Positions 22,241 through 36,196 of a stretch of 60,000 bases of DNA are shown here, piece by piece. Under the pieces are notes generated by a model. It ran no database searches. It was not told the DNA's origin and saw only the letters and a program-made list of their open reading frames with translations. Each line of letters opens with the position of its first letter. The first letter of the stretch is position 1. Source of the stretch: Acanthaster planci (lineage: Eukaryota > Echinodermata > Asteroidea > Valvatida > Acanthasteridae); assembly GCF_001949145.1 (NCBI RefSeq), contig NW_019091413.1:1066315-1126314 (forward strand). The letters run 5' to 3'. The translations under genes were made by a program, and so were the position numbers.

Positions 22241-24979
22241 GCGGAGTGCAAAGAGGAAGTCAATTACTTTAGAGGCGCAAAAAGCAGTCCAGTTTTTTGT
22301 TGTTTTAGAACTCTCTTTTTAATTACCACCAAAGGGCAGTTAGCCAAGATCTTAGACCTACAGCTGCAGATGGTGTGATTAATCATTTTTCCAGGTCTTG
22401 CTCAAGGGAACTATAAGCAGAGTGACACTTCTTGTGGCCAGAGAACATGTACATTGTATTCAGATGTCAGGTTTTGGGAGGGAGGAAAATTAAAATTCCA
22501 GGACTTGTTGTTGAGATCCTTGAACCCCTCTAGTCACATCCGCTTAATTTTGCCTCTTTAATTCAGTGTTCCTGTTCAGAATTGATACCTAGCCTTTGAT
22601 GAATGAAAATATTCTGTTTAATTTTGTTTGACGTATCTCCTGAGATGTCCTGGAAATTTCACTTGCCAAATCGAACGAAGAAAGAGGAGGCTGGGAAGTT
22701 ATCATATGACCTTGTTTACCCCAAGGCAGTGTAAAAGTACTGACTGGCGAGGTGTTCCCTTCATCATAGTTTTCCCTTTCTCTTTATCTGTATTTGGCCA
22801 GAATTCATTGTAAAGCTAAAAGAAAGGTCGTCAGTCAGTGGCATTTTGGATTTGTCTTTGAATTTTTGTTTTGTTGACATCATGCCAATTCAATATCGAA
22901 AGGCAACGTCACTAAGTGTGTGCTGTATGTTGTGGTTTTGATGTGTGCTTTTTCCATGTTGCCTACTCCTATGCTGTTTGATACAATCATCAGTTTCTTA
23001 TCTACCTAAAGATGGCAGTGAATCATCATTTAATAACCCTACTGGAAACTTACCACCAACTTGGACCCATCAAGCTTCTTGACCAAGTAAACATTATTTC
23101 TTGTCCCTTTTATTTTGCTTAAGGACAAAGTGTAGGAGGCAGCTTTTTTTTTCATCCATAGCAGATTTTTCCAAGATGGCACGTGATCTTCTGGACTCTT
23201 TTACAGACACTTTTGTGTCTAAAGTAAGCCAGCTTTCTCCTATGTAATAGGTTTTAGACTTGCTGTAATAGCAACATGTGTGTTGTCAGAAGTTGAAAAA
23301 AGGGAAACAAAAAAGGAGGCAGTCAGGGAAAAAGGGTTCAGGCAGGGATGAGAAACTGGGTTTTTTTAAACTTGACCTTGCAGAGGTAGTAAATGATAAT
23401 TTATTCCCTCAAGTGATGGCTCTTTTCCCTATCTTGTCAATTTACAAGTATCTGGATTGGGGTCTGTGCTGTGCCTATGTTTTGTAAATTTGAATGTAAC
23501 TGAAGAAATGTCTTTAAAAGTATGAGAAAACGAATGGAATTCAGTCTTCCATAGGCCCATATTGATGAAGGTGGAGCCTAGTAAGTGTGGGACAGTTAAA
23601 TAACCTCCCTTTTTATCTGTTGCCCACCGGTGTGACTTTTTGATTGCTTGCAACAGAGGCACACTGTCTTAAAAGCCCCTGTCACAGTGCTATCAGATAG
23701 GCTGAGCTGCACTTTTGTCCTCAGCGGACAGAACTAATGATACTTTGAGAAGGGGAAAGATGCTTGGCTTTGGCTGACAGAAGAAAGAATATTATGTAAG
23801 GGCAGTTTTTGACCTTGGTTCAAAAGAAACCAGAGACACTACAAAAAGTTTCTCATTTGTGACGTGCGTGATCGCCGGGAGTAAGCAAATGTCTATATGT
23901 CAAAAATTCACCTCCCTTGTTACCCATGGTAAAGACTTGGGCACTTCACCGAGACTTTTGTACAGGAACAAATGGCTGAAAGTCATTCTTGAATAGATGG
24001 CATTCCGTGGGTAAGAGCTTGTAAAAAATTGATGTGTTCTTTCACACGTTGCTGCAAATTTTCTAAATCTGAATCCAAGAAAAAAGTACAATTTCTAAGT
24101 GTGAAGTGATTACTGTCCTTGGTTTCCATTTCACACTGATTGCATTTGCATGCATATTAACCTGTGGAGGGAAAATTCCTTGAAAGGTAGGGGTTGTTGC
24201 CTGCATCACATTTTCAGCATACTTTGGCTCATTTCTCAATAAAGAAAACTCACAGAGAATTGTAAGTTGCACAACTTAGTAAGGTGCACACAGGCTTGTT
24301 TTGATTTGCCACTAAGAGACTCATTGTTTGATAAATTGAAAAGTGCGCATGCCGTGAATCAACCCGTATTATATTAAGTCTCCACCTGTCAAGAGGATAA
24401 CACACAGTGGGACTTGTATTTGTTCCAAGAAGGATTTGAAATGTTGGTAAGGTTCACTGGACATTGGGATGTCTAATTTGTAACTGTGAAGTCGCATGGC
24501 ACAGTAAACAGCCACACCTTTTAAATACATACACTGTACATGGATTGGTCAGAACTACAATGTACATCTGCACATTCCATATACTCAATATAACTTCCAA
24601 AACAAAAAAACCCACGTACAAAGTTCAAGTTTCTGTAAATGTTGAATATGCAAACTGCACAACAAGCACTTCACTTGGTGCAGGTGAATTCTTAACAATT
24701 AAACGTGTCAGTGGAAAAACAGACTATTATCAGGTAGTGCTCATTTGCATCAGAAAAACACGCTCCAGCTTGGAATTTATTCACAGTAAAGACTGACCTG
24801 TGTCCAAATCGTAATCTACAGGGTGGAAAGGTTGTTAAATTTTATTCTAGGCTTTTTATGGGTGGATGAGAGCTAAGAGAAACATTCTTCCGTATTATTT
24901 GAAAAATATGTGGTCAATTTTGAATTTTTCATCCTGTTTCATAAGTAAATACATACTTTCCCAGCGGTGTACCGTACTT
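22241..24979. other. Spacer between two inverted foldback elements
   Basis: No gene recognised. Lys/Arg-rich frames around 23278-23487 come from A/G-rich DNA. Two octamers lie at 24144-24151 and 24743-24750. The 2.7-kb block is bounded by oppositely oriented copies of the same element, so it could be inverted by recombination between them. Confidence 0.45.
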
Positions 24980-25347
24980 AATAAGCCTTTGGAGTTAAGT
25001 TTGAATAAAATCTAGTACACTGAGTTCTTTAAATTCATGTTGACGTAACAGTTGAATTCTCCATACTAAAGACACTGTTGCTATATACATGAACCTCGTG
25101 ATTTGGGGTGAGCTTTTGCTTAGTTACATCAGAGACACCTTGCACCAATATACAGTTTTCAATGGATAAGAAGGGCACAAACGAACCAGTCCATTCCAGA
25201 GATGGTGGTCACTATGTAAAAGCTTGCCCTGAATCACAAGGTACAGCAACAGTGTCTTTAGTCTGGAGGATTCGACTTATGTTCATGTGAAATCAGATAA
25301 CTCAGTGTACCAGATTTTATTCAAATTTAACTTGCAAAAGGCTCATT
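24980..25347 (-). mobile_element. Foldback MITE with long terminal inverted repeats, copy 2
   Basis: The ends AATAAGCCTTTGGAG and TTGCAAAAGGCTCATT match those of the element at 21878-22240. The unique centre is the reverse complement of that copy (CCAGTCCATTCCAGAGATGG here, its complement there), so the two copies point in opposite directions. A possible TACT duplication flanks it (CGTACT before, TACTGA after), with one extra T at the left. The ends have diverged from copy 1 at several positions, so these are not a fresh pair. Confidence 0.85.
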
Positions 25348-26140
25348 TACTGATGAATTTCAATGTAAAAATTTCTACAGTTTAGAAGATATAAGTTCAA
25401 AGATATTTTACTTTCTACTGTTGCCCACACTTCGTGCCTTCACCAACTTGAGTGAAATCAATAACACTCCTACCTGAAGGTTATTCTCTCAGACATTTTA
25501 TTCCCCGCCAAATCACTCATAGATGTCACTTGCCACACACATGGTAAAAAGAAAAAAGACTGCTCCTTGCTGTTGAAGTTGATCAGTAAGTTGGCCGAAC
25601 TTGAATCTTGAGCACATTTAGTACTCTTGAGAAAGTCAGAGACATAAACACGCACACACAGGCGTAAAGCACTTTTTGTGAACCTTGGGCCTCAAGGCAA
25701 AACGTTGCCTGCCATGCCTGTGTTTAATTGGCATTAACACTGACAGCTCCCAAGAAGCAAAGGCTAATTTCCCATGCACCATCCCCCATCTCCTGGGTGC
25801 ACTCGAGCAGAAACGCAAATCTTAACGTGTTCTGGCAATTAGCATCTCAGAGCAAAAATTTGGGGGAGAAATTTTCCCCCCTCCCTTTTTGTAGCTCCTG
25901 GGGGTTGTCTGTAGACTTCAGCTGTCAGAATGATTAGAGGTTTCTTACGCAAATTTGCCGTGCGACAGGTGATGACAGGGGGGCAAAGTCAGTGGGTAAA
26001 GAATAATTGGACGCATGTTATTAAACTATGACTTTGCCCAAGTTGACTAATGCCAAGGTGTTTTTTTTTTTCTTGTTTTTTGACAAATTGCTTCGTTAAT
26101 CATTTTAATTCTCCCTAATGCTGCAAGACACACTTCAGCA
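25348..26140. other. Non-coding stretch
   Basis: No gene recognised. Overlapping frames at 25470-25937 occur on both strands without domains. A T-run lies at about 26060-26071. Confidence 0.4.
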
Positions 26141-27310
26141 TCTTGCTAGCACACAACCGTGAGTCAGACCTGGTAATTAATGCCATTTCTTTGTTCTTTG
26201 CTACCCTTTTGGGGGAGAGTTCTCCTGTCTCGAAGTAATTTCTCCCAGCCCAGTCAGGAAATTACTTCAGACACTCGCAGTCCTGGCATGGTGGGCCGCC
26301 GTCAATCTGGTGTTCACGTGAGCAGAAATGACACAACTCCAGGACGGATAATTAAAATTGCCACAGTGTGTCAGCATTGGGGCAAAAATCCATTTTGCGC
26401 AAATGTTTTTTGGCTGGAGGAGGTGCAATATTGTGCAGGCGATTTATTAATAAAATGAACGTTTCTTTCCCCACCATGTAAAAACAAGAAGGGAGATGCC
26501 CAAAATGGTATTTGAAGCAAATCATGCATATGCTAAAGTACACGGAGCACTGACGTTTGTCTTGTGCGTGGTTGTTTTTCCCCCCTAATCTGTCTAAGCA
26601 AAATGTTAACTCAATTACGTACATGTTAAGTTGACTGGTGGGAATTATTAAACTGAGACTTGAAGCGCAAGGTGCAGTGACAATAAGTTTGGGAATCGAG
26701 ATTTAATGGCAACTTATGGAGGCATGCATAATGCGATTAAGACTGCATGTTATTTTGTGAAACCGGCTGAGTTCATTTAAATTGCAACTTGTGCACTATT
26801 TTGACCTTTGCAGAGTGGTGCTAGAGGAATTCAGTTTGCAAGGTTAGAATTAAACAGGACAAGAGAACCTGCCTGCCTGTTAAACTTTCAGAAGCAGTTT
26901 GGAGCGAATAGAAAGGACAAAATGTAAACTAAAATACACTGCCTGTTGGCCTTGTACCCTGTAAAGCCCAAGACCAAGAATGCTTTATAATTAGAGACAC
27001 GTTGAACAAGTGGAGGCACTCCCCTGGTTATCAACCATTTCCTTGGTGACAGCCAATCAGCAGCCCCGCTCTCAGATGGGATGACCAATTAGCAAGTCAG
27101 GAGGAAGTACAACTTAGCTACAACTGTTGGAGCACATCATCTCCTTCCAACTGACATCAAGGGCCCCAAGCTCCCCTCCTCCCCCCCCTTGCGATTATGT
27201 GTCTAGACATCAGATTAGAGGGGCTTGCTCTTAATTACCAGATGAAACTTGAGCTTTCGAGTCAAAGCCAAGGTAGCTAACAACTTGTCAGTGCACCCAA
27301 ATTGCCCCCT
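26141..27310. promoter_or_regulatory. Candidate regulatory block rich in homeodomain-type sites
   Basis: The block contains repeated TAATTA/AATTA cores (CTGGTAATTAATGCC, GGATAATTAAAATTG, CAATTAGCAAG, CTTAATTACC) embedded in balanced, non-repetitive sequence. It has no convincing frame. It resembles deep conserved non-coding elements near developmental genes. Conservation itself is not testable here. Confidence 0.25.
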
Positions 27311-30300
27311 CGCAAGTTTTGACGTCTGAAGTTATTGCAGTTTTTTGTACCATGCTCAAAGCATATTTTACATTGATGTTTTCTTGGACTTGTGTCAAAG
27401 ACACATCTCTGAAGTTAGCTTCAAGAAAAGCTTGGAAAGTTAAGAAGATATGTTTAGAATTACTATCTGTCTCAATGATTGTATCATTTTCATTTTGAAA
27501 ATTAATTTGAGCTGAGATAGCTAAATGGTTTCATCTAAGATTCAGCGGGACCGTTGTTTTATTGGTCAACGATGTAACTATCACTTGAATATCACTCTGA
27601 CCTGAAGGGCACCTTCACCAGCAAAAGAAAGTTTTCCAACTGGGTTTTTGCACGAGTTCAGCGTGCAGGTGAAGAGCATACATTCCAGACTGAATTTGTT
27701 GTGCGTACTCAGCGTGCTCCTCGTCAAGCATGCATAAACTTGCCTGCCTATGCGGTGGGTGCGTACCAAAGGACTGTAAATTTCATTTCAAAACACGCCC
27801 TCTTTTGTTCCTGCTTGAAGCGGATTGGGCTTGACACGGAGACAGATCATGTCTCTTGTACAAACCTATTGCCACCTGCATAAAAATACTCGGTCACTTG
27901 ATGTAATGTTTTTCAGTGCTAGAAATTTGAACTTTTGCAGGCAAAAAGAAACAACACCAACCTTCAAAGTAAAGGGAAAAAGGCAGTAATTAAGAGAGCA
28001 TACCAAATGCTTTTCACTTTTCACTGATGAAACTAGAAATTTTGGGCAGTTAATATAGAATTGCAGGAGCATTATGCAAAGCACTTTCCCTTTTTTCTAA
28101 TAGAGGAAAAACACTCAGAGATGATATAAAGTCCTCCAAGATATGACTTGATCACCTGTGCTAGCTCTAAGTGCTTTAATTTAAGCCCCGTGAGGGAGTC
28201 AGCACTTAAAACAAGGAGGAAAAAGCTTGATTATAAACAGGAAAACATCTTTTGGCTGCTGGCATATCCATTATGCCTATCCCAGATAAGGTGAAACCAG
28301 TGATAACCGGGTAATAAGCACGCCAGAGAGGCCTGCAAAAAACCCTAATCCAATTAATGATAAAAAATTGACTGTACGTGTGCATTATCATCTTGGGTTT
28401 GTTTTGTTCCTTCAGCTCAACATCTTGGGAAAAATTGACTGGATGAATGGTGCAATGACTGCTTAGGAAAGAGTGATTCATTTTTCTGTTGATGCAACAG
28501 TACTGGCTGTTTGGTGGCCATTAAAAATAATATTTTGTTGTGATGAGAACTTAATTCAACAAGCAGTTTTTGCCTTTGTATCCGGACTTGGAATTGTGCG
28601 TAGGAGGAAATCACAAAGATGTTAACTCTGAATTATGCAGAGAACACAAACTTGGGTTAAGAAAAGCTACTTTCAACCAAGTTGTATTGAAACTTGATCA
28701 TAGTATTTTTACTGTGTGTGCATATTAAGTTGGACCATCTGTGCTGTTATACTTTTTGTGGCAATAATGTGACTAATGTCATGCTTTGTTGGTATGCCCA
28801 AGACAAGAAGAACAAAAAGAACAAAATGCATATAGTTCAGAATGTATGTAAGAATTTTCAAGGGGTTAACAGTCTAGTGTAATTACTTTCTTTCTGATGA
28901 GTCTTGTGATGAGACATTGATGTTCCAAGGAAAGTGAAATATTTTGAACCATTTTTTTTCAAATTTCACAAAAGTGAATGCCCTTGCACTTTAAATGGGC
29001 CAAGAATTATCAGGGGTGCCATTTGCCTTGTGCAATTCACATTTTGTCATTTATTCTTTCTTTCTTCCTTTTTTCCTTTAGGAATAATGAATCCTCTTCT
29101 TGCTTCAGAGATGGCAGTGGCTTAAAGTATTACTAACTGAATAATATATACGTACAGGGGATAGTTGCTGTGTATCTCAGATCTAATTGCGTGATTCCCT
29201 GGGGAGCTAGCTGCCAGCCATCCCAGGTCACTTAATGAAGAGAGAGAGAAATAAAACATAAAAAAAAGAAATATAGATCTTTTAAGATGAGTCTTGAACC
29301 ACGATTATAAATGCATGGGTTGCTTGGATCTTAAGTGCCTTGGATCTTAAACTGCCCAGTTTAATTGAAGACTAGAGTTGCAGAGCTAATTGGGAATTTG
29401 TCTTTGTGGCTCTCCAGGAGACAGAAATCAAAACGAAGTGCTTTGACAATGAAGCGCCGAGCACTTGACCTTGTGCAGGAATCAGGAGAGTGGGGTATTT
29501 TGGGGGTGCTTTCATCAATTGAAATCCAAAAATCAACAGTCACAAATTGTAGTTCTGCTCTGCAGGAAAAAGCCCACCATCTTTTTTTTTACTCATTTAT
29601 ATTATATGAGGGCTTTTGTTGATGATGTCAGTGTTCTTGATAATATTGGTCTGTAAGTGTGTCCTTGTTTTCTTTCTGCTCATTTTAATACTTTGTGTTT
29701 GGTTGTTTTTTTTCTGACAGCATCTTTTTTTTTGGTTTTGTGTATTAATTACTGTGATAATGAAATTATGAAAGCATGCCTATATACATGCATGTAACCA
29801 ATGTGTGTAAATCACTTCTTACTTTCCTGGAAATGTCCATCTGTTGAAAAGCACTGAGTCTGACCAATGATTTGACACATTTTAAAAAAGGAGCAAAGGT
29901 CATTCCGTCCACTGATCTTTATTGTCATTCAAACATTAAACCTGACAAATCATCTCACAACTATAGTGTATCTTGGGTTCAGTTGGTGGAGCTTTTCCAC
30001 ATAGACATAGCTTTTTTGTTGTGGAACTCATTTCAATGGTTCTTAGCTTTTTTTCCTTATTTTTTGCTTTTTTAGTAATACTGCTGTACTAACCTTGAGA
30101 GGAAATTTTAATCACCACTTACTTATGAGCACATTTTATTGCTTGGTGTTTTCAGTAATGCAATACTGTAGGGCATTATTGAGTTCAAAGGTGATTTCCT
30201 TAATCGGCTGTTTCTCATTTTCCTCAGAAAATAGAATACTAGTCGCTAGCATTTTGTGGAGGACAGGAAATGTAAATGCAGAGTAAGTGTGCATGTGTTT

Positions 30301-32559
30301 TAGTCCTGAAAGCATTCTTTTGACTGGGAAAAACTGCATTGGTCCATTTGTTCATCACACGTAACATATTCATGTACTGGGGAGGGGGGGCTGCAGTCAT
30401 GCATGACAGCCACTACCCAATATCGCTGTCACGCTCCATTACCAAGCTAAACTTCTTCAAGATTTCCAAGAGGAAGAGAGAGAGAGGTGGGGATATAAAT
30501 GAAAATGCTGTGTGAGAAGCCTTCTCTCATGACTGCCGTACATGTATTCACTGAAAGCATATTATGAATATAGGAATTTATTAGTCGTGTGTATTAACTG
30601 TGGAGGTGAGGTGAGGATAGTGAGATATTGGAGGTGGAAGAGAGATGGGAATATTTGGTAGAGGCAGGGCTTGATATGTGTGAAACTCTAGAAGGAGTGA
30701 ATTTAGGGATGTAATACATAGCCTGCCCTCTGGAGGTGATATTAGTTACATGAACTTTAGACCAATTGCCGGGAACCTATGCTGCGTGCACTCTTGAAGT
30801 TTTTTAATGCTATTTCTCTTTCTCGTTTTGATTTGTTGATTTATCTTCATTTATGATCTGTGGGTGTGGATTACTAACCTTACATATCTAGTGGCAGTTT
30901 GTTTCACGTGGATCCCTCTCATGGTCAGTAATCTGACGTTGGTTCACTGACACCATAACCTACATAATAGATAGCGTGCACCAGCTTTGGGATAACTGAT
31001 CCAGATCATGATCTGGATCCGGATGAAACAAACAGGCCTCTTGTGTAAACTAAAAGTTGTGCCAAAGCACACCCTTGTGCAGACAAAGTCAGGTCCATAC
31101 AAAGTTATCCCCTTTCTGGACACAGCTTTAGAGTCTATTAGGATTAGAGTTATCTGCAGCAATAGGAAGAGTCAAGGAAATCATTGACAACAAAACAACA
31201 GCTTAAAAATTTGTTCACAGTTTGAGAATATATGAGTATTTTAACACTAGATATGTGTGTGTGTGTTTACTCTTGTGTATTTTTAGTACATCTGTGTACC
31301 TGTAAAAAAATTTTGTGCGTGTTCCTTATTGTGTTGTAGGGGAAGATTTGTTCGAGATATTGTTTAAGGACAAAACATGACGTAAATGATGGCCCTTATG
31401 TAGTGTTGTCCAGTTATAAGAAGTCATCGCCCACAACGAGTGATAGCTGAGATCATTGAACCCCTGACAATTATGATGCCAAAGCAAATCATATCAGCAG
31501 TGTGACAAATGGGAAGTTAATATGACAGTTACGGTGAAAAAGACATTGGTTAGGGGAAGGTGCCTGCAATAACCTTACGCCTTGGAGTCGCGCTGCTGTG
31601 AATAATTATTTAAAAACACTTTTTTACAGGAAAAAAATTTTGCTTTTTAATATCGGTCCTGTCACTTATTTTTTGGTGTTGTACTATTAGCAGCTGAGGA
31701 AATGGCGCTGGTTGTGAATGTGATTGTTATTTTATATTGGCCCCTTTAAGCAAATGAGACATTTTTCATGAATCGATTTTATTCCCATGTGAACCACCTG
31801 GAAAACCACTTCCCTAAGGAGACATGTTGAAGAAAGAAAAGAGAATATTGCAAGGTTTACAGTCTTGCTGTAACATACATGAGAGACAGATTTGGGTAAA
31901 CTGAATGCCTATCCATTTCATGTCAGTTATTCAGAAATGTAATGTGTGTGTGCCCAAAAGAATGGTTGAAAATCTGGAGCCGGAGGCCGTGTGTCTGTGT
32001 TTCCTGGCAAGATGTGGTGTTTAAAAAAAAAAAAATTATAAAATGTCACCCGCAGGCTAAATCTCCTTGATGTCATCTCTGATGTACTTGCAAAATGCAA
32101 AATTACTCCCACAGTGGTATGGAATTTCTTGGTAAAGCCAAATCAGTATCATTTGAAAGAAATGCAATGTTCTGTGCTCTAAAAGTATAATGCACACTTC
32201 TAAGCTGCCCCTCCCGCCCCCCAAAAATAGAAAAAAATCGGACAATGTATGACCATGTGCGCATGTAGGTTGGCATTTGAAATACATACATTTATGTACA
32301 TGTTTTTCACTGGCTTGCTTGGTTGCATGCATGATAATCAATTTGATGGACCAATCAACTTAACATTGTTTTAACATGATGTATTCTTTATTTCCTATGT
32401 AAGGTTCATGAAAGAAAAATACTCACCCCCAATAATCACTTCACTTCATCTGCTGGTTGATTTTGTTGCAGTAAGTTGCATACTTAAACTTTAGGTAGGG
32501 TAGTCTTGTTGATTTTTACTATGGTAGTTGTGGTGCCGTTTTGAGTGCATCACAGTTTT
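27311..32559. other. Gene-free stretch with low-complexity patches
   Basis: No supported gene. A codon-like patch at 27600-27890 has open frames on both strands but no recognisable domain. A good acceptor-like tract ending TTTTTTCCTTTAG precedes GAATAATGAATCC at about 29080, followed by a short frame. I do not call it an exon because no partner is visible. Minor repeats are AG-rich DNA near 30470-30485, a GT run near 31255-31265 and an A-run near 32023-32035. Confidence 0.4.
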
Positions 32560-33060
32560 ATAGAGAACAAGAACCCCAAAAAGGTTTTATTTATTCGTAG
32601 ACCTCGAAGTATCCGCCTTGATTAACTTTTGTTATTTCTACGGAGCCCCGAATGTCATTTCTAATTATGCTATGCCTTGAGAATAAGGAAAAAAGAAAGG
32701 ACTATAGAAAGAAATTATTTACAAGGCTTCGGTTCCCCTAACGACAGACATCACTTCCATTAATTCATCACCAGAATTAAATTCGTTCCTATAATTAGAA
32801 GGAAGCGCACATCCTTTCTGTCCATTTCTTGATTAAAAATATGCCATAATTAAGGTGCAGGCTGCATGTGAATGAAAGGATTGGAAATACATACGGGGTC
32901 TGTGTCATTAAGAAAAGTGAACAAAGAAAATAGAAACTATTGTTATCCTAATCAAATTAGGGTTTAATTTGATTTTTCTCCTTTTTTCAGCCACAGTGAC
33001 AGAGAGCGGGGATCTTAATATAAGGTTCTCTACGAGGGACATTGATTAGATGGGGTTTTG
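32560..33060. promoter_or_regulatory. Candidate conserved regulatory block
   Basis: Dense homeodomain-like cores occur here: TTCTAATTATGC, CCATTAATTC, GAATTAAATTCG, CCTATAATTAG, CCATAATTAAGG and GGTTTAATTTG. The intervening DNA is complex rather than repetitive. No frame is convincing. The texture is that of enhancers near developmental genes, but the call is tentative. Confidence 0.3.
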
Positions 33061-34180
33061 TTTTGAACAACAAACATGAGTTATGAACTTTGGTACATGT
33101 TATATGGACATGCATACAGACACATAACTTAGGGGATCTTTTTTTTCTGCCAGGAAACACTGGGATATTTTTCCACTTCTTTTGGCCAGCTTGGCTGTGT
33201 AGTACTCAATTACATGTACCTTCAGATTTCAGAGATAAAATCCCAAAGCAGACATATATGTAATCCCATAATGTACTTCTATATTGTGCTGCATTGTTCA
33301 CTCGCTTTCTGTAAAAAAGACGTCACCAAGCTTTAATGATTATTAGTATTAGACTGGTACTATCCACATTCAAGGAAACATTTCTTTCCCCATTACCTAT
33401 GCATATTGTCTTGTCATTATCTTTACCCTCTTAGAATGATGCAGTTAAAAAACTTTCTCTATTTCTGACTGAAAACTGACTGGATGTTGAGCTTATTTGG
33501 AACAGCAGGCCAGTTCAAAGGTTCTACTGCATTCTTAGCTACTTCTTTTAAATCATCCTCATTTGGAATGCTTCCTTATAAAATGATTCTTAGTTGCACC
33601 CAGCTTGTGCTAACTCCCTGCAGTCAAATTTGACTCTTTTCTTGTCGGATCTGGCTCCTTGTGAGGGGTGTGGAGGTTTTTGTTTTTAAGAATGTAACCA
33701 ACAGTTCTCTCACCCTCTTCAAACTCTTTTCATCTGATAATCTTGGCATCAGTCCACAGAGAAGAGAACAGGAGGGGGTTTAAGGTGTCAGTTCCTGTTT
33801 GATAGTTTGTCTGGCTGTAGAAATGTCATTGCTGGACTTGAAATGTTGTCATTTTGCTTATGTACAAATGTAGAGTTATTAACCATTTATATTTTGCAAG
33901 ACACCCCCTGTAAGATTGAGCTTTTTGTCATTATGCCGTCATCAATATCATTATGTAGAGGGATTTATCCTATCATTGGGCTATCTTAACGCACCTCCCC
34001 AGCCCTTTTAAGCATGAGTTTTTCATTCTACTATTATCAGTGCTGATTTCCTTATCCAGGAAATGCCTTTGTATTATTGTCCAATGTTCTGATTTCACAC
34101 AGCTACATGCGTGTTTGACATCTAAATTTTTCAATGCTATGATAATTTTTTGAAGCCTTGTTTACACATAAACCCAGGCC
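33061..34180. other. Non-coding stretch, nothing specific seen
   Basis: AT-rich DNA without a domain-bearing frame, paired splice sites or notable repeats. Confidence 0.4.
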
Positions 34181-34690
34181 GGTGAAAGCGCTATTCTTCC
34201 CGAGCTTGTGCAAGGCATTTATGTTTCATTAGACTGCGAGCACACAGCTAATAATTAATTTTTCCCAATTAGAGTTTTGCACTGTTGTTTAACAGTGACA
34301 TTGATTTTTGTATCTGCCATGCCTGGCCCAGTGTTTGCAAACCAACAATTAGAAATATCACCGAGCTTCTCCTTTTTTTCAAATTGCAAACATATGGTTT
34401 TAATCAATTGCGGTTTGAAGAATTATTAAAAATGCAGCATGACCAGCATTAGAAACACAGTGCTATACCCTTTGGGCTGTTTTGGCATTTTGTTAGATGA
34501 GTAACAGAGATGTGCTCTGCCGGCCAGTAAGTAATTGTGTTCAAATTATTCAAATCGGGTCTTGGCAAAAAGCACCTGAAATTAAATGAAATTTGACTCT
34601 GCCGTCTATCGCCTTTCACTTGCATTTGCAGCTGCCAGGAATTAAAAGCAAGTCTTTTTGGGTTGTTTACCAGCCATGATCAATTTGCAC
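34181..34690. promoter_or_regulatory. Candidate conserved regulatory block
   Basis: The block contains GCTAATAATTAATTTTTCCC, CCCAATTAGAG, CAACAATTAGAAAT, CAATTGCGG and GAAATTAAATGAAAT with E-box-like CAGCTG (near 34630). It is complex sequence with no coding frame. Its composition and motif density are like those of vertebrate-type conserved non-coding elements. Confidence 0.3.
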
Positions 34691-36093
34691 CTAGCACAGG
34701 CCTCATAATTTAGTAATGTTTCAGTTCAACGTGTTGCGGTTGTAAGAGAGGTGGTGAGACGAGTGTTTTTGCGTACAGGTCCCTTGTTGAGTAGCCATCT
34801 GAAGGACTCGACATATTTTTTGCATCACCTGCATTGAAAATCAGGGATTTTGTTTTTTGGTTTTTTTTATTTGTTGGTAGGGGTGGCCACGGCTGTATTA
34901 AATGCAGTTCTGTATCTCTTTCATCCTTTTTAGGTTTCTTGCTCGTACTGTTTTTCGTTGGTTTTTTTGTATTTGAATGGTACATTTAGCTTTCCATTTC
35001 AAGCATTTTTTCTTCATCCTGTCTTAATATTAAGAATACCATTCCCTATCTTTTCTGTTATTTCAGCCATCTTGTTTTTAAACATCTTTTTCATGCAAAA
35101 CAGTCACCTTGTTTGTCTGTTTCAATCATCTATGTATTTGCATTTTTGGGTTCTTTTTCCTCATTTGTACCTCTTTGAGTAAATACAGTCATCTTAAGTC
35201 TTCTCTGCATCTGCTAAATTTCCTTGCTCTTACCTTGTATCTATTTTTTTCTCTTTTGTTTTTCACCCTGTGCATAACTAGTGATGCCATTATTCTGTGG
35301 TAGTCATTTCTTTAGCTTCAGCTGGCTTGTTTACTTCCATCCTCCCCCGTTGTGTCCTTGGAGGGGAATGATTTGCTCACATAAATGCTCTTGTTAGTTT
35401 CTGTCTCACTTCTTCCATCTCTCTGCAGGCAACTCCCCCCAATTTCCGTCAAATAACCTTCTGGTCTCTGTTCTAAATTTTTCCAGTTCCAATAAACACA
35501 TTTACTGCATGTATTTACCTACTTTCCCAATAATAATACATGTACACTAATGAATTCATACCAAACTGAAGATACTGCAGAAGGGTAAAAATAGGCCGTT
35601 AATAGTAGGGCTGGATTATCCAGTGGGCACAGTAGGCACTTCAAGAACCTGCAAAGATACTACTATGCGCTGCTCTCTCTGAATTTTCAATTTTGGAAAA
35701 GCTTCAGATTGTTTTTGTTTAAATCAGCATCAACATGATATTTAATGTTCGAGTACTCATCTGTGCTATGAAATTGTCGCTTTGAGTTAAGATGGGTATG
35801 TGGAGACTCATGCCTAGGGCTTACAGAGCACTTCATCTGGTGTGCAGACACATGGACAATACAGGACGTATTTGGACAAACACAATGTCTTTGGATAAAA
35901 CTGAAAACATAGGCAAAGAAAAAAAAGGACAGAAAAGAAAAATGAGGATGTAACAGGACAATCAACATGCAGACCAAAAGAATAATTATAATTACATGAA
36001 ATAAATTCAAAAGGAGACGAGATGATATGAATAAATGAGTGTCGCTCTGTCCTTTCTCAACTCCTTTTTTTCCCCTCCAAATTCCGACTGCAG
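34691..36093. other. T-rich non-coding stretch
   Basis: Strongly T-rich on the plus strand, especially 34840-35290, which explains the Phe/Leu-rich frames there. An octamer ATTTGCAT is at 35136-35143. No gene is supported. Confidence 0.4.
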
Positions 36094-36196
36094 GTTTGGG
36101 GACGCAGACAGTTGCAGCGGGAAAGATGAGTATGTTCCTGAAGAAGTTTGCTGAGCCACACTACCAGGCACTCCTTGCAGCAGGAGTATTGCAAAG
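36094..36196 (+). CDS. Candidate 103-bp exon, function unknown
   Basis: A pyrimidine-rich acceptor (CTCCTTTTTTTCCCCTCC ... GACTGCAG) precedes 103 bases that end CAAAG|GTAGCA. One frame stays open through the exon (two leading bases, 33 codons, two trailing bases) and includes MSMFLKKFAEPHYQALLAAG. Another frame stops at 36154. No family is recognised and the opposite strand is open too, so coding status is doubtful. Partner exons are not identified. Confidence 0.2.
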
